Origin: Bdellovibrio sp. ArHS
GTDB taxonomy: Bacteria > Bdellovibrionota > Bdellovibrionia > Bdellovibrionales > Bdellovibrionaceae
Reading direction: 5' to 3'
Length of the DNA stretch: 60,290 nt
NCBI RefSeq assembly: GCF_000786105.1
Contig: NZ_JTEV01000005.1
Coordinates: forward strand, 1-60,290
Numbering within the stretch: position 1 is the first letter of the stretch; every line of letters starts with the position of its first letter. Under the pieces are notes generated by a model. That model saw nothing but the letters and a program-made list of their open reading frames with translations. It was not told where the DNA came from and did no database searches. The translations under genes and the position numbers were made by a program. Shown here piece after piece: positions 34,459 to 43,659 of the stretch.

Positions 34459-35341
34459 CGGGCGGCGCCAAAGTTTTTAGCATTTCGCGAACGGTGTCAT
34501 AATCCCCGTCTGTGGACTTTTTAAAATTTGTCGCCCCCAGCATCAGATCAATAGCTTTAAGCCCTTCGGGTGTAGCTGCGAACTGCAGAAGCGTATCGAC
34601 AATTTTTTCTTTCATTTCTTCCGGCATATCTTTTCTAAAGACAATGGGATCATTCGGAATAGGCTCGGAAAGTTCGATTATTTTAACTTTCTGTTCGACG
34701 TCGGGATACTGAGTTTTCACCAATCGTCGGGCATCTTCGATGTGACCATTTTGAGGTGGGCTGTAGTAGGTGGCACCGGCGTCGACTTGTCTTTGATAAA
34801 TCATGGTCACGACCGAGTCATGCTTCATCGCAAAGACTGTATCCTTGGGTTCGATCTTCAGATCCTGCAAAGTTTTTAAAGGCAGAAGATATCCGGAGGT
34901 AGAAGCGGGATCGACAAAGGCCACTTTCTTCCCCGCCAGATCCTTCAAAGATTTGATCTTGCTATCAGCGCGGGCCAGAAACTGCGACTGGTAAGTGGCC
35001 ACGCCATAACGAATCACTGTTAGACGCGCTTCCACGCCGTACTGTTTGTGGGCCAGATAATATCCGTAGGTATTAATAGCCGCCACATCCGCGCGCTTCG
35101 TGCCGAAGGCTTCAACCACAGCAACAAAGGACTGTGGGATTGTGATTGCAAATTTATAAGGTGTGTTTTTTTCCAAATATTCTTCCAGAACTTTTGCATT
35201 GTCTGCGAGAACCTTCGCATCAACCGCTGGCACAAGATGAAATTTGATAGGATTTTTTTCGGTGCCTAAGGCGTCTTTTTTCAAATGGCATCCGGAAGTG
35301 AATAACGAAATTATCAGGACTATCGTAAGAAGTCTTGTCAT
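34448..35341 (-). CDS. phnD: Phosphonate-type substrate-binding lipoprotein PhnD
   Basis: A 297-residue binding protein with a lipobox (LFTSGC, C18). The PhnD family pattern is clear: KFAITIPQSFVAVVEAFGTKRADVAAINTYGYY, then LAGKKVAFVDPASTSGYLLP with the ligand-binding Ser/Thr/Ser. It would bind phosphonate, phosphite or phosphate esters in the periplasm. GGAGG lies 9 bases before the ATG. It is the first gene of the D-C-E operon. Confidence 0.92.
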   Translation of the reverse strand: MTRLLTIVLIISLFTSGCHLKKDALGTEKNPIKFHLVPAVDAKVLADNAKVLEEYLEKNTPYKFAITIPQSFVAVVEAFGTKRADVAAINTYGYYLAHKQYGVEARLTVIRYGVATYQSQFLARADSKIKSLKDLAGKKVAFVDPASTSGYLLPLKTLQDLKIEPKDTVFAMKHDSVVTMIYQRQVDAGATYYSPPQNGHIEDARRLVKTQYPDVEQKVKIIELSEPIPNDPIVFRKDMPEEMKEKIVDTLLQFAATPEGLKAIDLMLGATNFKKSTDGDYDTVREMLKTLAPPDGK

Positions 35342-35425
35342 GGCTGGCAGCCTCCACAGCCATTATAGAAAATCGCTCTGCGAGGGCAAGAAAAGTCTTT
35401 GATTTCACTGGACTTGTATGGCTAG

Positions 35426-36160
35426 ATGGCCCTTATGTTAGAGCAGATTCTTGATAATATTCGAGCGATCACTCAACAAGGTGAAAAAAGCCTGGTTGTT
35501 TTTGATTTGGATTCCACCCTTTTCGATGTGAGCCCTCGGGTGGAGAGAATTCTTCTGGATTTTGCCGCCTCCCCTTTCAATCAAAAAAAATTTCCCGAAC
35601 AAGTCCGTTTGCTTAAGAACATTAAAACTTTACGTACGGACTGGGGTATTAGTGGTGCTCTTCAGCGCGCGGGCTTGGATGGAGCTCATCCTGAATTTCA
35701 AGAAGCCGTGCGCGCTTATTGGCAAAAGCATTTTTTTTCCAATCACTATCTTCAGTTCGACAGCCTTTACGAAGGCGCTTTAGAATTTGTTTTAGAAGTT
35801 GAAAAAGCCGGAGCACACATCGCTTATCTTACCGGCCGAGACGTCGAACGTATGGGCGTCGGCTCTACCGAGATCATGCACCAATGGGGATTCCCTTTGA
35901 ACGAGCGTGCGCATTTGGTGCTCAAACCTCATCGCAGTATGGATGATGCGCAATTTAAAACCGACTGGCTTATCGAAAATGATAAGAGCTTTAAAAAAAT
36001 ATATTTCTTTGAAAATGAACCAGTGAATCTGGTTCACCTTGAGCAGTTCTGTCCTCATGTGGAGATGATCTTTTTTGAAAGCACTCACTCTGGAAAGGCG
36101 GAAGCGCCATCTAAATTGCCGCGCATAATGAATTACCTGCTTCACCAGAAGGGTTCGTAG
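35426..36160 (+). CDS. HAD-superfamily hydrolase
   Basis: A 244-residue HAD protein. Motif I is VFDLDSTLF (nucleophile D27 and acid D29), motif II is YLTGRDV, a Lys-containing motif III is LVLKPHRSM, and motif IV is FENEPVNL with Glu in place of one Asp. The large insert between motifs I and II is helical. It is probably a phosphatase with an unknown small substrate. Its stop is followed by 1 base and the RsmI-like gene, so the three genes to 39364 form an operon. Confidence 0.85.
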   Translation: MALMLEQILDNIRAITQQGEKSLVVFDLDSTLFDVSPRVERILLDFAASPFNQKKFPEQVRLLKNIKTLRTDWGISGALQRAGLDGAHPEFQEAVRAYWQKHFFSNHYLQFDSLYEGALEFVLEVEKAGAHIAYLTGRDVERMGVGSTEIMHQWGFPLNERAHLVLKPHRSMDDAQFKTDWLIENDKSFKKIYFFENEPVNLVHLEQFCPHVEMIFFESTHSGKAEAPSKLPRIMNYLLHQKGS

Positions 36161-36161
36161 T

Positions 36162-36815
36162 ATGTTGTACCTTGTCGCCACTCCGATCGGTGATACCTCC
36201 GAAATCACTTTGCGCGCTTTGGAAATCCTGAAGTCCTGCGACATCGTTATCTGCGAAAGCACCAAAGAAGCTTCGAAATTATTGCGCATGCATGGCATTA
36301 CCGGGAAAACCTATGAAGTTTTGGATGAACACTCTACCCCCGAAGACAAAGCGGCGTTGGTGCCTTTGTGCGCAGAAAAAAATGTGGCCCTAGTGACGGA
36401 TTGTGGAACGCCTGGCTTCTGTGACCCCGGCGCTGATCTGGTGCGCCTCTGCCGACAAAAGAACATCGCTGTGAAATCGGCCCTGGGTGCTTCTGCCTTG
36501 ATGGGACTCTTGTCATTAAGCGGACAAAGAATTGATGAGTTCGTTTTTCGTGGCTTCCTGCCAGCCGAAACAGAAAGTCGCCAGCGGGCTTTAAAAGAAC
36601 TTACCAAAGAAAAGCGCGCTATCATCGTGATGGATACGCCTTACCGTCTTAAAAAGACCTTGAACGACATGAAAGACTATTTTGCCAATCGTAAGATTCT
36701 TCTGACTTTGAATCTTTCCCAAGATGATGAAAAAGTTTTGGAAGGCCCTATCGACAAAGTCATTTCCGCCGTGCCTTTTGAAAAGGCCGAATTTATGCTT
36801 TTGATTTATCCGTGA
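36162..36815 (+). CDS. RsmI-like SAM methyltransferase (short)
   Basis: A 217-residue tetrapyrrole-methylase-fold protein. LYLVATPIGDTSEITLRALE and VTDCGTPGFCDPGA match RsmI, the 16S rRNA C1402 2'-O-methyltransferase. It is about 70 residues shorter than usual RsmI, ends soon after LTLNLSQDDEKVLEGP, and has ESTKEASKLL where RsmI normally has an EDTR motif. It may be a divergent paralogue with another RNA or small-molecule target. Its TGA overlaps the hrpB ATG (TGATG). Confidence 0.75.
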   Translation: MLYLVATPIGDTSEITLRALEILKSCDIVICESTKEASKLLRMHGITGKTYEVLDEHSTPEDKAALVPLCAEKNVALVTDCGTPGFCDPGADLVRLCRQKNIAVKSALGASALMGLLSLSGQRIDEFVFRGFLPAETESRQRALKELTKEKRAIIVMDTPYRLKKTLNDMKDYFANRKILLTLNLSQDDEKVLEGPIDKVISAVPFEKAEFMLLIYP

Positions 36816-39364
36816 TGGCTCAACTGTTTTCACTTCCGATCGATTCGTTCGTCCCCGCCATTCAGGAAAAACTGAAGTCTGAAAACAATCTTGTTATTAC
36901 CGCAGCCCCGGGGGCCGGTAAAACAACGCGTTTACCGCCCGCCTTATTGAACGTGGTTACAAAAAAAGTTATCGTCCTAGAGCCACGAAGAATGGCGGCG
37001 ATTGCCGCCGCTCACCGCATCGCCGAAGAACAAGGCTGGCAAATCGGTCGCGAAGTCGGCTATCAGGTGCGTTTTGCCAACAAAACCTCTAAAGACACCC
37101 GATTGATTTTTATGACCGAGGCCCTCTTGGCTCGCCAGATGATTCAGGACCCTGAGTTGCAGGACGTCGACCTAGTCATTCTGGACGAATTCCATGAAAG
37201 ATCCATGCACGTCGATCTGGCTTTGGGGCTTTTACGCGAGCTTCAGGAACTGGGCCGCGATATCAAAATTTTAGTGATGTCAGCAACCCTAGAGGCCGAT
37301 AAAATCTCGTCTTATCTGGGAGACTGTCCCATCTTCAGCGTTCCCGGCAAGCTGTTTGAACTAGAGGTTCGTTACCAGAAATCTTCGCAACATCTGCAAA
37401 CGTTTCCAAATTTTTACGACACGCTTCTGCAAACTGTGAAAGAGGCCCAAACCCAGACGGACAAAGATATTTTGGTATTCCTCCCCGGCGTCGGAGAAAT
37501 AGACCGCGCACAAAACACTCTGCAAGCTTGGGCGGATACAAAAAACATCGAACTTGTCCCCCTGCATGGCTCTTTAAACATTGAGGATCAAAGAAGAGCT
37601 TTGCAGAAGTCTTCTCGCCAGCGGGTCGTCCTTTCGACCAACATTGCCGAATCCTCGGTCACTATTGACGGTGTGAATACCGTGATCGACTCTGGCTTGG
37701 CCAAAAATATGAAGCAGGATCACCGCACCGGCTTTTCTCGATTGGAATTAGGACGCATCAGTCTTTCCAGTGCGATTCAACGAGCCGGACGGGCCGCCCG
37801 TCAATTTCCCGGCGTTTGTTATCGGCTTTGGAATAAGCACGATGAACTATCTTTTAGTAAAAGTGAGATCGCCGAGATTCAGCGCGTAGACTTGACCGAA
37901 AGTTTGTTATTCTTAAGCGCCCAGGGAGTGACGGACTTTGAAGCTTTTAGCTGGTTTGAAAAACCGGCCACTGTCGCTATCCAAAATGCGACCAGGTTTT
38001 TAAAAATTTCAGGCGCTTTGGGCGAGAACGGCAAAATCACCGACCTCGGAAAACGCATCCTGCACTTCCCCCTTCCCGTTCGTCTGGCAAAACTGATGTT
38101 GGTCGGAATGGATTTGCATGCGACCGAGCTGGCTTCGGAAATGGCCGCCCTTCTTCAAGAGCGTGACATCTTAAAGAAAGAATCCACGAATTCTTTTTTG
38201 GGAGACAACTTAGAATGCGATCTTTCCGCCCGCCTGGAAGTTCTTCACCAATTTAGAAAAAACAAGCGGGCACCGAAAGAAGCGGCATTCTTCGCTTTAC
38301 AAACCGTCGACCAGTCCGCCCGGCAGACAGAAGAGCTGGCGAAGCGTCTGGCAAGCAAAGGCGAAAATGCCGCCATCAGTGCCGCAGGACGAAGCACACC
38401 AGGCGATGGCACCACCGTTAGAAATATTCTTTTAAGAGCCTATGCGGACCGCCTTTGCCGCCGTCGTGGAAAATCCGAACGAGCTTTGATGGTCGGCGGA
38501 CGAGGGGTGAAGCTTCAAGCAGAAAGTTTGGTTAAAACTTCCGAATTTTTCGTGGCCCTGAATGGCGTGGAAGGAAGTTCCGATGCGGAAACCGTCGTCA
38601 GTCTGGCCTGCGGTTTTGATAAGGACTTCATTCTGCAAAACTTTAAGGACAGCATAACGAAAGTCAAAGATGTGACTTTCATCGAAGATAAAGGTCAGTT
38701 CTTCACGCGCGAGTATCGTTCTGTGTTCGGTTTGGCATTGGATGAGCCGACCTTAACACCGGCCTCCGCCGACGATATCGCAGACAAACTTCCGCAGATC
38801 TTGGCGGAAAAGATGGATTTGGTTTTAAAAACCAATGAAAAACTTTCTGATTGGTGGCAGCGACTTCAGTTTTTGGAAAATCAAGAGGCCCAAAATCTGG
38901 ATCTTGAAAATTTGCAGATAGAAGCTTTTACCCAGGCCAGCCTGGGCGAAAGCAAAATGCAGACCGTAATGGAAAAAGACTTGGTCTTCTTTTTTGAAAA
39001 TGTTTTTCCGGAAAAAGTTGTTCAGACTTTAAGAAAAGAGCTTCCCGATAAAATCCAGGTTCCCAGCGGCAGCCACATCAAAGTTCATTATCCTTTGGAC
39101 AAAGCTCCTTATCTGGAAGTGCGTATTCAAGAGGTCTTCGGCATGATGGAAACACCTAAAGTGTATTTTGGCAAGATCCCGCTGACATTCCATCTATTAG
39201 GGCCGAATTACCGTCCCGTCCAGGTCACTGCGAATCTGGAAAGCTTCTGGAAAAACGGCTACCCTGAAGTTAGAAAAGAATTGCGCATTAAATATCCCAA
39301 ACATCAATGGCCCGAAGATCCCGCGGATGGCACCCCCGAAGCCAAAGGTCGACGGCGTTTTTAG
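36815..39364 (+). CDS. hrpB: ATP-dependent helicase HrpB
   Basis: An 849-residue DEAH-type RNA helicase. Motif I is APGAGKTTRLPPALL, motif II DEFHERSMH, motif III MSATLE, and motif VI IQRAGRAARQFPG. The C-terminal HrpB-specific region follows (last about 130 residues, with PSGSHIKVHYPLDKAPYLEVR). The role of HrpB is poorly known. It overlaps the RsmI-like gene by 1 base and its end overlaps the convergent small gene by 4 bases. Confidence 0.93.
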   Translation: MAQLFSLPIDSFVPAIQEKLKSENNLVITAAPGAGKTTRLPPALLNVVTKKVIVLEPRRMAAIAAAHRIAEEQGWQIGREVGYQVRFANKTSKDTRLIFMTEALLARQMIQDPELQDVDLVILDEFHERSMHVDLALGLLRELQELGRDIKILVMSATLEADKISSYLGDCPIFSVPGKLFELEVRYQKSSQHLQTFPNFYDTLLQTVKEAQTQTDKDILVFLPGVGEIDRAQNTLQAWADTKNIELVPLHGSLNIEDQRRALQKSSRQRVVLSTNIAESSVTIDGVNTVIDSGLAKNMKQDHRTGFSRLELGRISLSSAIQRAGRAARQFPGVCYRLWNKHDELSFSKSEIAEIQRVDLTESLLFLSAQGVTDFEAFSWFEKPATVAIQNATRFLKISGALGENGKITDLGKRILHFPLPVRLAKLMLVGMDLHATELASEMAALLQERDILKKESTNSFLGDNLECDLSARLEVLHQFRKNKRAPKEAAFFALQTVDQSARQTEELAKRLASKGENAAISAAGRSTPGDGTTVRNILLRAYADRLCRRRGKSERALMVGGRGVKLQAESLVKTSEFFVALNGVEGSSDAETVVSLACGFDKDFILQNFKDSITKVKDVTFIEDKGQFFTREYRSVFGLALDEPTLTPASADDIADKLPQILAEKMDLVLKTNEKLSDWWQRLQFLENQEAQNLDLENLQIEAFTQASLGESKMQTVMEKDLVFFFENVFPEKVVQTLRKELPDKIQVPSGSHIKVHYPLDKAPYLEVRIQEVFGMMETPKVYFGKIPLTFHLLGPNYRPVQVTANLESFWKNGYPEVRKELRIKYPKHQWPEDPADGTPEAKGRRRF

Positions 39365-39588
39365 TGCACCTGCTTACAGGCACACTCAGGCGATTTTTCA
39401 ACCTTTGCTTCGACCGTATCTGCCCGCTCTTCCAGGTGAGTTAAAAATGCGGCCGCACGAAAAGTCAGATCGTACAAAGTATCCATGTCGATCACGAACT
39501 TTTCGTCGCCGAATTTTATAGCTGCATAGGAATCAGAAACTTCTTCGAAAGCAATTTGTTCTGCTTTTACGAATTTTGCTTTTTTCAT
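39361..39588 (-). CDS. 75-residue conserved-looking small protein after rpsD
   Basis: A 75-residue protein starting with the TAATG overlap of the S4-like gene stop, with GAGGGG upstream. The N-terminus is basic (MKKAKFVKAEQ), the middle looks like an alpha/beta unit (YAAIKFGDEKFVIDMDTLYDL), and the C-terminus has ECACKQVH with two cysteines. No family is recognised. Coupling to the S4 paralogue suggests a translation-linked role. Confidence 0.6.
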   Translation of the reverse strand: MKKAKFVKAEQIAFEEVSDSYAAIKFGDEKFVIDMDTLYDLTFRAAAFLTHLEERADTVEAKVEKSPECACKQVH

Positions 39589-40214
39589 TAACCCCTCATC
39601 GAGTAATAACCGATGACCAAACCCGGTTCGAAGGCAAAGGGAACTGCTTCTAAATTCGGTTCATCCGTCAGACGCCCTTCCTCTTTACCGGCCACTTCTT
39701 CTTTTACCATGAACGTCGGAAGCGGCAGACGCGGGGCTTGTTTCGCCTGCAAGTAAACTTGGTTTTCGTAGGCTTCGTCTTTCAGACGGATTTTGTCGCC
39801 AACACGAATGATCGCGGAAGCAATATTCACTTTTTTACCATTCACCAAAACTTTACCATGCGAAATCAACTGCTTCGCTGCTGGAATACTTGCAGCAAAT
39901 CCCAAGCGGAAGACCACATTGTCCAAACGCTTTTCCAATAGATTGACAAGGGCCTCTACCCAGTTTGTAGAAGCGGACTTTTGAGCCTTGTTGATGATGC
40001 GACGGAATTGTTCTTCACGCAATCCGTAATGAAAACGGATTTTTTGTTTTTCCTCGAGTTGCAAGGCAAACTCGGAATACTTACGACGTTGTAAGCCATG
40101 CTGCCCTGGTGGATAAGGACGTCTTTCCAAAGCGCCCGCCTTCCCCATACCGGGAAGTTCCGTCAGTAAACGTCTTTGTCTTTTAAATCGTGGAGTTTTA
40201 CCAGTTCTTTTCAT
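39588..40214 (-). CDS. rpsD: Ribosomal protein S4 paralogue
   Basis: A 208-residue S4. The hallmark AGALERRPYPPGQHGLQRRKYSEFALQLEEKQKIRFHYG region is followed by an S4 RNA-binding domain (RLDNVVFRLGFAASIPAAKQLISHGKVLVNGKKV). The N-terminus starts MKRTGKTPRFKRQRRL and lacks both the MARY start and the zinc cysteines. It lies alone with a small gene, not in a ribosomal operon, so it may be a second S4 used under some condition. SD AAGGA precedes the ATG. Confidence 0.85.
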   Translation of the reverse strand: MKRTGKTPRFKRQRRLLTELPGMGKAGALERRPYPPGQHGLQRRKYSEFALQLEEKQKIRFHYGLREEQFRRIINKAQKSASTNWVEALVNLLEKRLDNVVFRLGFAASIPAAKQLISHGKVLVNGKKVNIASAIIRVGDKIRLKDEAYENQVYLQAKQAPRLPLPTFMVKEEVAGKEEGRLTDEPNLEAVPFAFEPGLVIGYYSMRG

Positions 40215-40397
40215 TTATTTGTCCTTCACAATGTCGTCAGAAGATTTAAAAGCCTCTGTAAAGAAAGAACAGAACTTCCTGAAAATTCCTGATCAATGAA
40301 AATAGGAAGAAAACGGATTGAAAGCGTGTTGAGACTGAAAACAAGTTGAATCCCTGAGCCGCCTTTGTTAGAACCCGAGCCACAAAAAGGTGGCCTT

Positions 40398-40754
40398 ATG
40401 AAATCAGTGGTAGCGCTTGCACTTGGAATGTTCGGATTCAATACTTTGGCGTCAGCCGAAGTCCTTTTAAACTGCACTTACATCGACCAACCAGATATCA
40501 GCTCTGCGGTGGTCCAAACATATGCCAATCCTGCAAAGAAATATACTTTGGAGCTTGTTCTGACGTCTCCATCCGGCGAAACAGTATCACTTCCTATCGA
40601 CTCCGAAGACTACAATGAGGGCTGGATTGTTCTGCCTTCAGATGAGGCGGCGGAACGCTATTTGACTCGCCAACAAGAGGGCTGGGAGATTTTCGGCGCT
40701 GTCGGCCAGAAAACATACTTTGCAACTGCGATCTGTGAAGAGAAACCGGAATAA
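40398..40754 (+). CDS. Small secreted protein of unknown function
   Basis: A 118-residue protein with a signal peptide (MKSVVALALGMFGFNTLASA). The mature part is acidic and beta-rich, with two cysteines (LNCTYIDQ and AICEEKPE) that may form a disulfide. The frame opens earlier at 40365, but ATG 40398 has AAAAGGTGG upstream and starts the signal peptide. No family is recognised. Confidence 0.75.
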   Translation: MKSVVALALGMFGFNTLASAEVLLNCTYIDQPDISSAVVQTYANPAKKYTLELVLTSPSGETVSLPIDSEDYNEGWIVLPSDEAAERYLTRQQEGWEIFGAVGQKTYFATAICEEKPE

Positions 40755-40768
40755 ATTGAAATTTAGTA

Positions 40769-40810
40769 AGATGGGAAAAAGGTCGTTCTTATAAAACCTT
40801 TTTCCCATCT
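40769..40810. terminator. Bidirectional 15-bp terminator
   Basis: AGATGGGAAAAAGGT (40769-40783) pairs with ACCTTTTTCCCATCT (40796-40810). It serves the secreted protein on the plus strand and the 38-residue gene on the minus strand. The poly-T part is inside the stem. Confidence 0.7.
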
Positions 40811-40823
40811 CACTTCGCTTTGA

Positions 40824-40940
40824 CTACCAACCAGTCAGGCGACGACGGCGATTTCTTTTGCGCGCGGGAACTGTGGTTCCGTTGCCCTCTTGATGAGTTG
40901 TCGAAGTTGGCACCGTCTGGATTGTTTCTGTCTGCTTCAT
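40824..40940 (-). CDS. 38-residue arginine-rich small protein
   Basis: An ATG at 40940 follows AAAGGAG with 7 bases spacing, opening a 38-codon frame ended by TAG. The first 25 residues are Thr/Gln/Ser-rich (TETIQTVPTSTTHQ), then a strongly basic end, RKRNRRRRLTGW. Such a tail would bind nucleic acid or acidic proteins, as in small ribosome- or DNA-associated proteins. It is followed by a terminator. No family is known to me; the SD and terminator argue that it is real. Confidence 0.6.
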   Translation of the reverse strand: MKQTETIQTVPTSTTHQEGNGTTVPARKRNRRRRLTGW

Positions 40941-41051
40941 AGCCGAACTCCTTTCGTCTAGATTAAGAACTTCCTTTATTCTCTCAGAGAAGCAGAGCAT
41001 CAAGCGATGGATTTAATATTAGTCTTGGGTCATGAAAACCGTTTGAGAATG

Positions 41052-41486
41052 CTAACCCTTCCAAAAGAAAGATTTCACAACCCATAAAGGGCCGATCAAT
41101 AAAAATTGTAAGTCTTTGAAAAATGAAGGTTTTTTCCCTTCAATCTGATGACCCTTGAATTGTCCGAGCCACGCCAGAACGAATATAGCCGACAAGATGA
41201 AGACAGGATTTCCTAGACGACTCACTGCATAAGTTAGTGCGTAACTGAGAACCACTTGCACTACCATCACTAAAAAAGGCAAAGCCCCCAGGGTCATATA
41301 CCATCCCAACGCCACAGCAATGAGCACTTCCCCCAAGCGAGTGGGGCCCAAGGCAAAGGGGATCTGGATCAGCAGGCCAATAATGGAAAAGAAAATCAAA
41401 GGAACGCAGATTTTGTGAATCACCTGATTCGTTGGATTCTGATGACTTTCACCGTATTCAGAAAACCATTGCTTCAGGGATTTCAT
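41052..41486 (-). CDS. Mpo1/DUF962-like membrane protein
   Basis: A 144-residue protein with four hydrophobic stretches. YGESHQNPTNQVIHKICVPLI at the start and GQFKGHQIEGKKPSFFKDLQFLLIGPLW at the end are the two conserved blocks of DUF962 (yeast Mpo1/YGL010w), whose His and Asp residues bind iron in a 2-hydroxy-fatty-acid dioxygenase. AGGAG precedes the ATG. It follows cysE by 7 bases as the last gene of the long leftward operon. Activity in bacteria is unproven. Confidence 0.85.
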   Translation of the reverse strand: MKSLKQWFSEYGESHQNPTNQVIHKICVPLIFFSIIGLLIQIPFALGPTRLGEVLIAVALGWYMTLGALPFLVMVVQVVLSYALTYAVSRLGNPVFILSAIFVLAWLGQFKGHQIEGKKPSFFKDLQFLLIGPLWVVKSFFWKG

Positions 41487-41493
41487 GCGGCTC

Positions 41494-42000
41494 CTACTTT
41501 TGAGTTGAGAGAGGTCCTACCATCGTGGCTCCTGGCGGAACATCTTTCGTGACGACGGCATTCGCGCCAATCAAAGCGCCCTCACCGACATTAATGGGTC
41601 CCAGAACTTTGGCTCCGGTGCCAATCAAAACTTTATTGCCCACAGTGGGGTGACGTTTCACGGGATCAAACTTCAGACCTCCTAAAGTCACACCATGAAA
41701 GATGATGCAATCGTCGCCGATCACGGCAGTTTCGCCGATGACGACCCCCATACCATGATCGATCACCAGGCGTTTTCCGATCGTGGCGCCGGGATGAATC
41801 TCGATTCCCGTAAGCAATCTTGAAATCTCTGCCACCAAACGTCCCAAAAAAAACAATTCAACCTTATAGCAGGCATGGGCAATGCGATGGAAGAATAAGG
41901 CTTTGGGGCCCGGGTAAAGCAGCGCAATTTCCCAAAGAGATTTTGCCGCGGGATCATAGTTTTTATACGTGCGCAGGAACTCTAGAATACCATTAACCAT
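41494..42000 (-). CDS. cysE: Serine O-acetyltransferase, short form
   Basis: A 168-residue enzyme making O-acetylserine for cysteine synthesis. It has a short N-terminal helical part and a left-handed beta-helix of hexapeptide repeats ([30 protein letters not shown]), with catalytic His in IDHG and IIFHG. The length resembles the EpsC/SrpH short type rather than the 270-residue enterobacterial CysE. It overlaps the YhaM-like gene by 8 bases. Confidence 0.9.
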   Translation of the reverse strand: MVNGILEFLRTYKNYDPAAKSLWEIALLYPGPKALFFHRIAHACYKVELFFLGRLVAEISRLLTGIEIHPGATIGKRLVIDHGMGVVIGETAVIGDDCIIFHGVTLGGLKFDPVKRHPTVGNKVLIGTGAKVLGPINVGEGALIGANAVVTKDVPPGATMVGPLSTQK

Positions 42001-42961
42001 TTAATTTCTCGTTCATATCATCCAGCAAGAAGTAGCGATCAAAGAGCTCGTTGTAGCGAGACCACTTTTCGCCAGAACCTCTTTCCGCATCCACCAAAGT
42101 TTTTAGTGTCGCCACTTTGCTGTCAAAATCGTCCACCATAGCAATCACCATGGCCTCCAAAAACTTAGGTCGCTTCGGGGAACCGTATTCCAGCTTGCCG
42201 TGGTGACTGAGAATAATATGTTTACAGATGTCCCGTAGCTCTTCATTAAAACCCAAAATGCGAGAGGCCTTTTTATCGACCAACTCACATGCAATCTGCA
42301 TGTGCCCGATCAGGCGACCACGATCCGTGTAGGAAATCCCGTTATCATAGGACAGCTCCCACAGTTTCCCGATGTCATGATAAATAGCCCCGAACAAAAG
42401 GAGATCCCGATTCAAGAAGGGATAGTGCGATCCCATAAAATCCATGATCTTGCAGATCGAAAGAACATGTTCAAGCAGTCCCCCCGTCCACGCATGATGA
42501 ATGGATTTTGCCGCCGGAGCTTTTAAAATCTTCGGACGAATCTCAGGGTCTTCCAAGGTATCGAGAATCAGTTGCCGAAGGTGATCGTTCTTCATGGTGC
42601 GTACCATGTTCAACAACTCCACCAACATATCTTCCGTATTTCGCGAAGACTTTGGGATAAATTCTTCAAAATTCACGGTGGACGAGTCCACCCTTTCCAA
42701 ACGATGCACCACAAGCTGTTTGCGGTTTTGAAAAATCTGGATAAGCCCTTTGATTTTAACAATGTCACCGACTTCGAATTCTTTTGCCAGCTCGTCCACG
42801 CGGTCCCACAAGCGTGCATCCAGACTGCCCGAGGCGTCGCCTAATTGCAGCCCCATAAATGGCCGTCCATTTTTACCTACACCGACATGCTTTTCCTTCA
42901 CCAAGAAGGTCATGTCCACGCCATCTTTATCCTGAAGACTTTGAATAGATTTTCTTTCCAT
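41993..42961 (-). CDS. yhaM: 3'-5' exoribonuclease, YhaM/CBF1-like
   Basis: A 322-residue protein with an N-terminal OB fold (about 15-105, [27 protein letters not shown]) and an HD domain with [15 protein letters not shown] and [13 protein letters not shown] metal-binding residues. This is the layout of YhaM, a 3'-5' exonuclease on RNA and single-stranded DNA. The start overlaps the lipoprotein stop (TGATG). It lies in a mixed operon with envelope genes. Confidence 0.88.
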   Translation of the reverse strand: MERKSIQSLQDKDGVDMTFLVKEKHVGVGKNGRPFMGLQLGDASGSLDARLWDRVDELAKEFEVGDIVKIKGLIQIFQNRKQLVVHRLERVDSSTVNFEEFIPKSSRNTEDMLVELLNMVRTMKNDHLRQLILDTLEDPEIRPKILKAPAAKSIHHAWTGGLLEHVLSICKIMDFMGSHYPFLNRDLLLFGAIYHDIGKLWELSYDNGISYTDRGRLIGHMQIACELVDKKASRILGFNEELRDICKHIILSHHGKLEYGSPKRPKFLEAMVIAMVDDFDSKVATLKTLVDAERGSGEKWSRYNELFDRYFLLDDMNEKLNG

Positions 42962-43659
42962 CAGGGGGCCTCACAGAAAAGTGGTGAATATTGAGGATGC
43001 ATGAAAGTGACCTGAGCCAAGTGGACGTCGTTGTCTTTTTGCGCCGCAAAGAAAAAGGTTCCGCCCAACACACTCAAATAACGCTCTTGAGTCGTGTTGA
43101 CCTTAATACCCTCTCCCGCCACTTCTTTCAAGAAACGATCTGTGATATCAAAGAATTGATTGCAGCCACCCCCAAAAACCTGAGAGCCGATGCGTCTTTT
43201 ACGAGCCTTGCTGACGAAAATAACTTTTTTTGCGGTCGCGCCCTCAAACTGAGGAAAATCAAAACCAACGTAGAAGGAACCCTGATTGCCGGTTACATAA
43301 CGGGACAAATCCACGGTGCCCCCGCCTTTCGGCAGTAAAATCTTAACCGCCTCATTGCGAATGATCTGATCGTTTTTTTGCACCAGGAATACAGTCACTT
43401 CGGAAAAAACCAGATTCTTGCCAATGGCAGAGGCCGCCGCCGGTGCGCCATGTTCACCGCCACCTTCTGCATGCGCTGCTTCTGTGGCTTTGAACTCGAG
43501 CAAATTCCACACTTGATTCGGGACTTTGATATCCTCGGGAAGATCCTCAAATTTAACTTCATGATATTCAGAAACGTGATAACCCGCAGGATCTGAAGTG
43601 CAACCCGCAAGAACTACTGACATCCAGAAGATGGATACCTGGACGAATTTGGTCATCAT
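42961..43659 (-). CDS. Lipoprotein of unknown function
   Basis: A 232-residue protein with a lipoprotein signal (SVVLAGC, C20). The mature part has a stretch rich in A, E, G and H (AAHAEGGGEHGAPAAAS) and then a beta-rich domain with GFDFPQFEGATAKKVIFVSK. It overlaps the GYF-TPR gene by 4 bases (ATGA) and may act with it in the envelope. The family is not recognised. Confidence 0.75.
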   Translation of the reverse strand: MMTKFVQVSIFWMSVVLAGCTSDPAGYHVSEYHEVKFEDLPEDIKVPNQVWNLLEFKATEAAHAEGGGEHGAPAAASAIGKNLVFSEVTVFLVQKNDQIIRNEAVKILLPKGGGTVDLSRYVTGNQGSFYVGFDFPQFEGATAKKVIFVSKARKRRIGSQVFGGGCNQFFDITDRFLKEVAGEGIKVNTTQERYLSVLGGTFFFAAQKDNDVHLAQVTFMHPQYSPLFCEAP

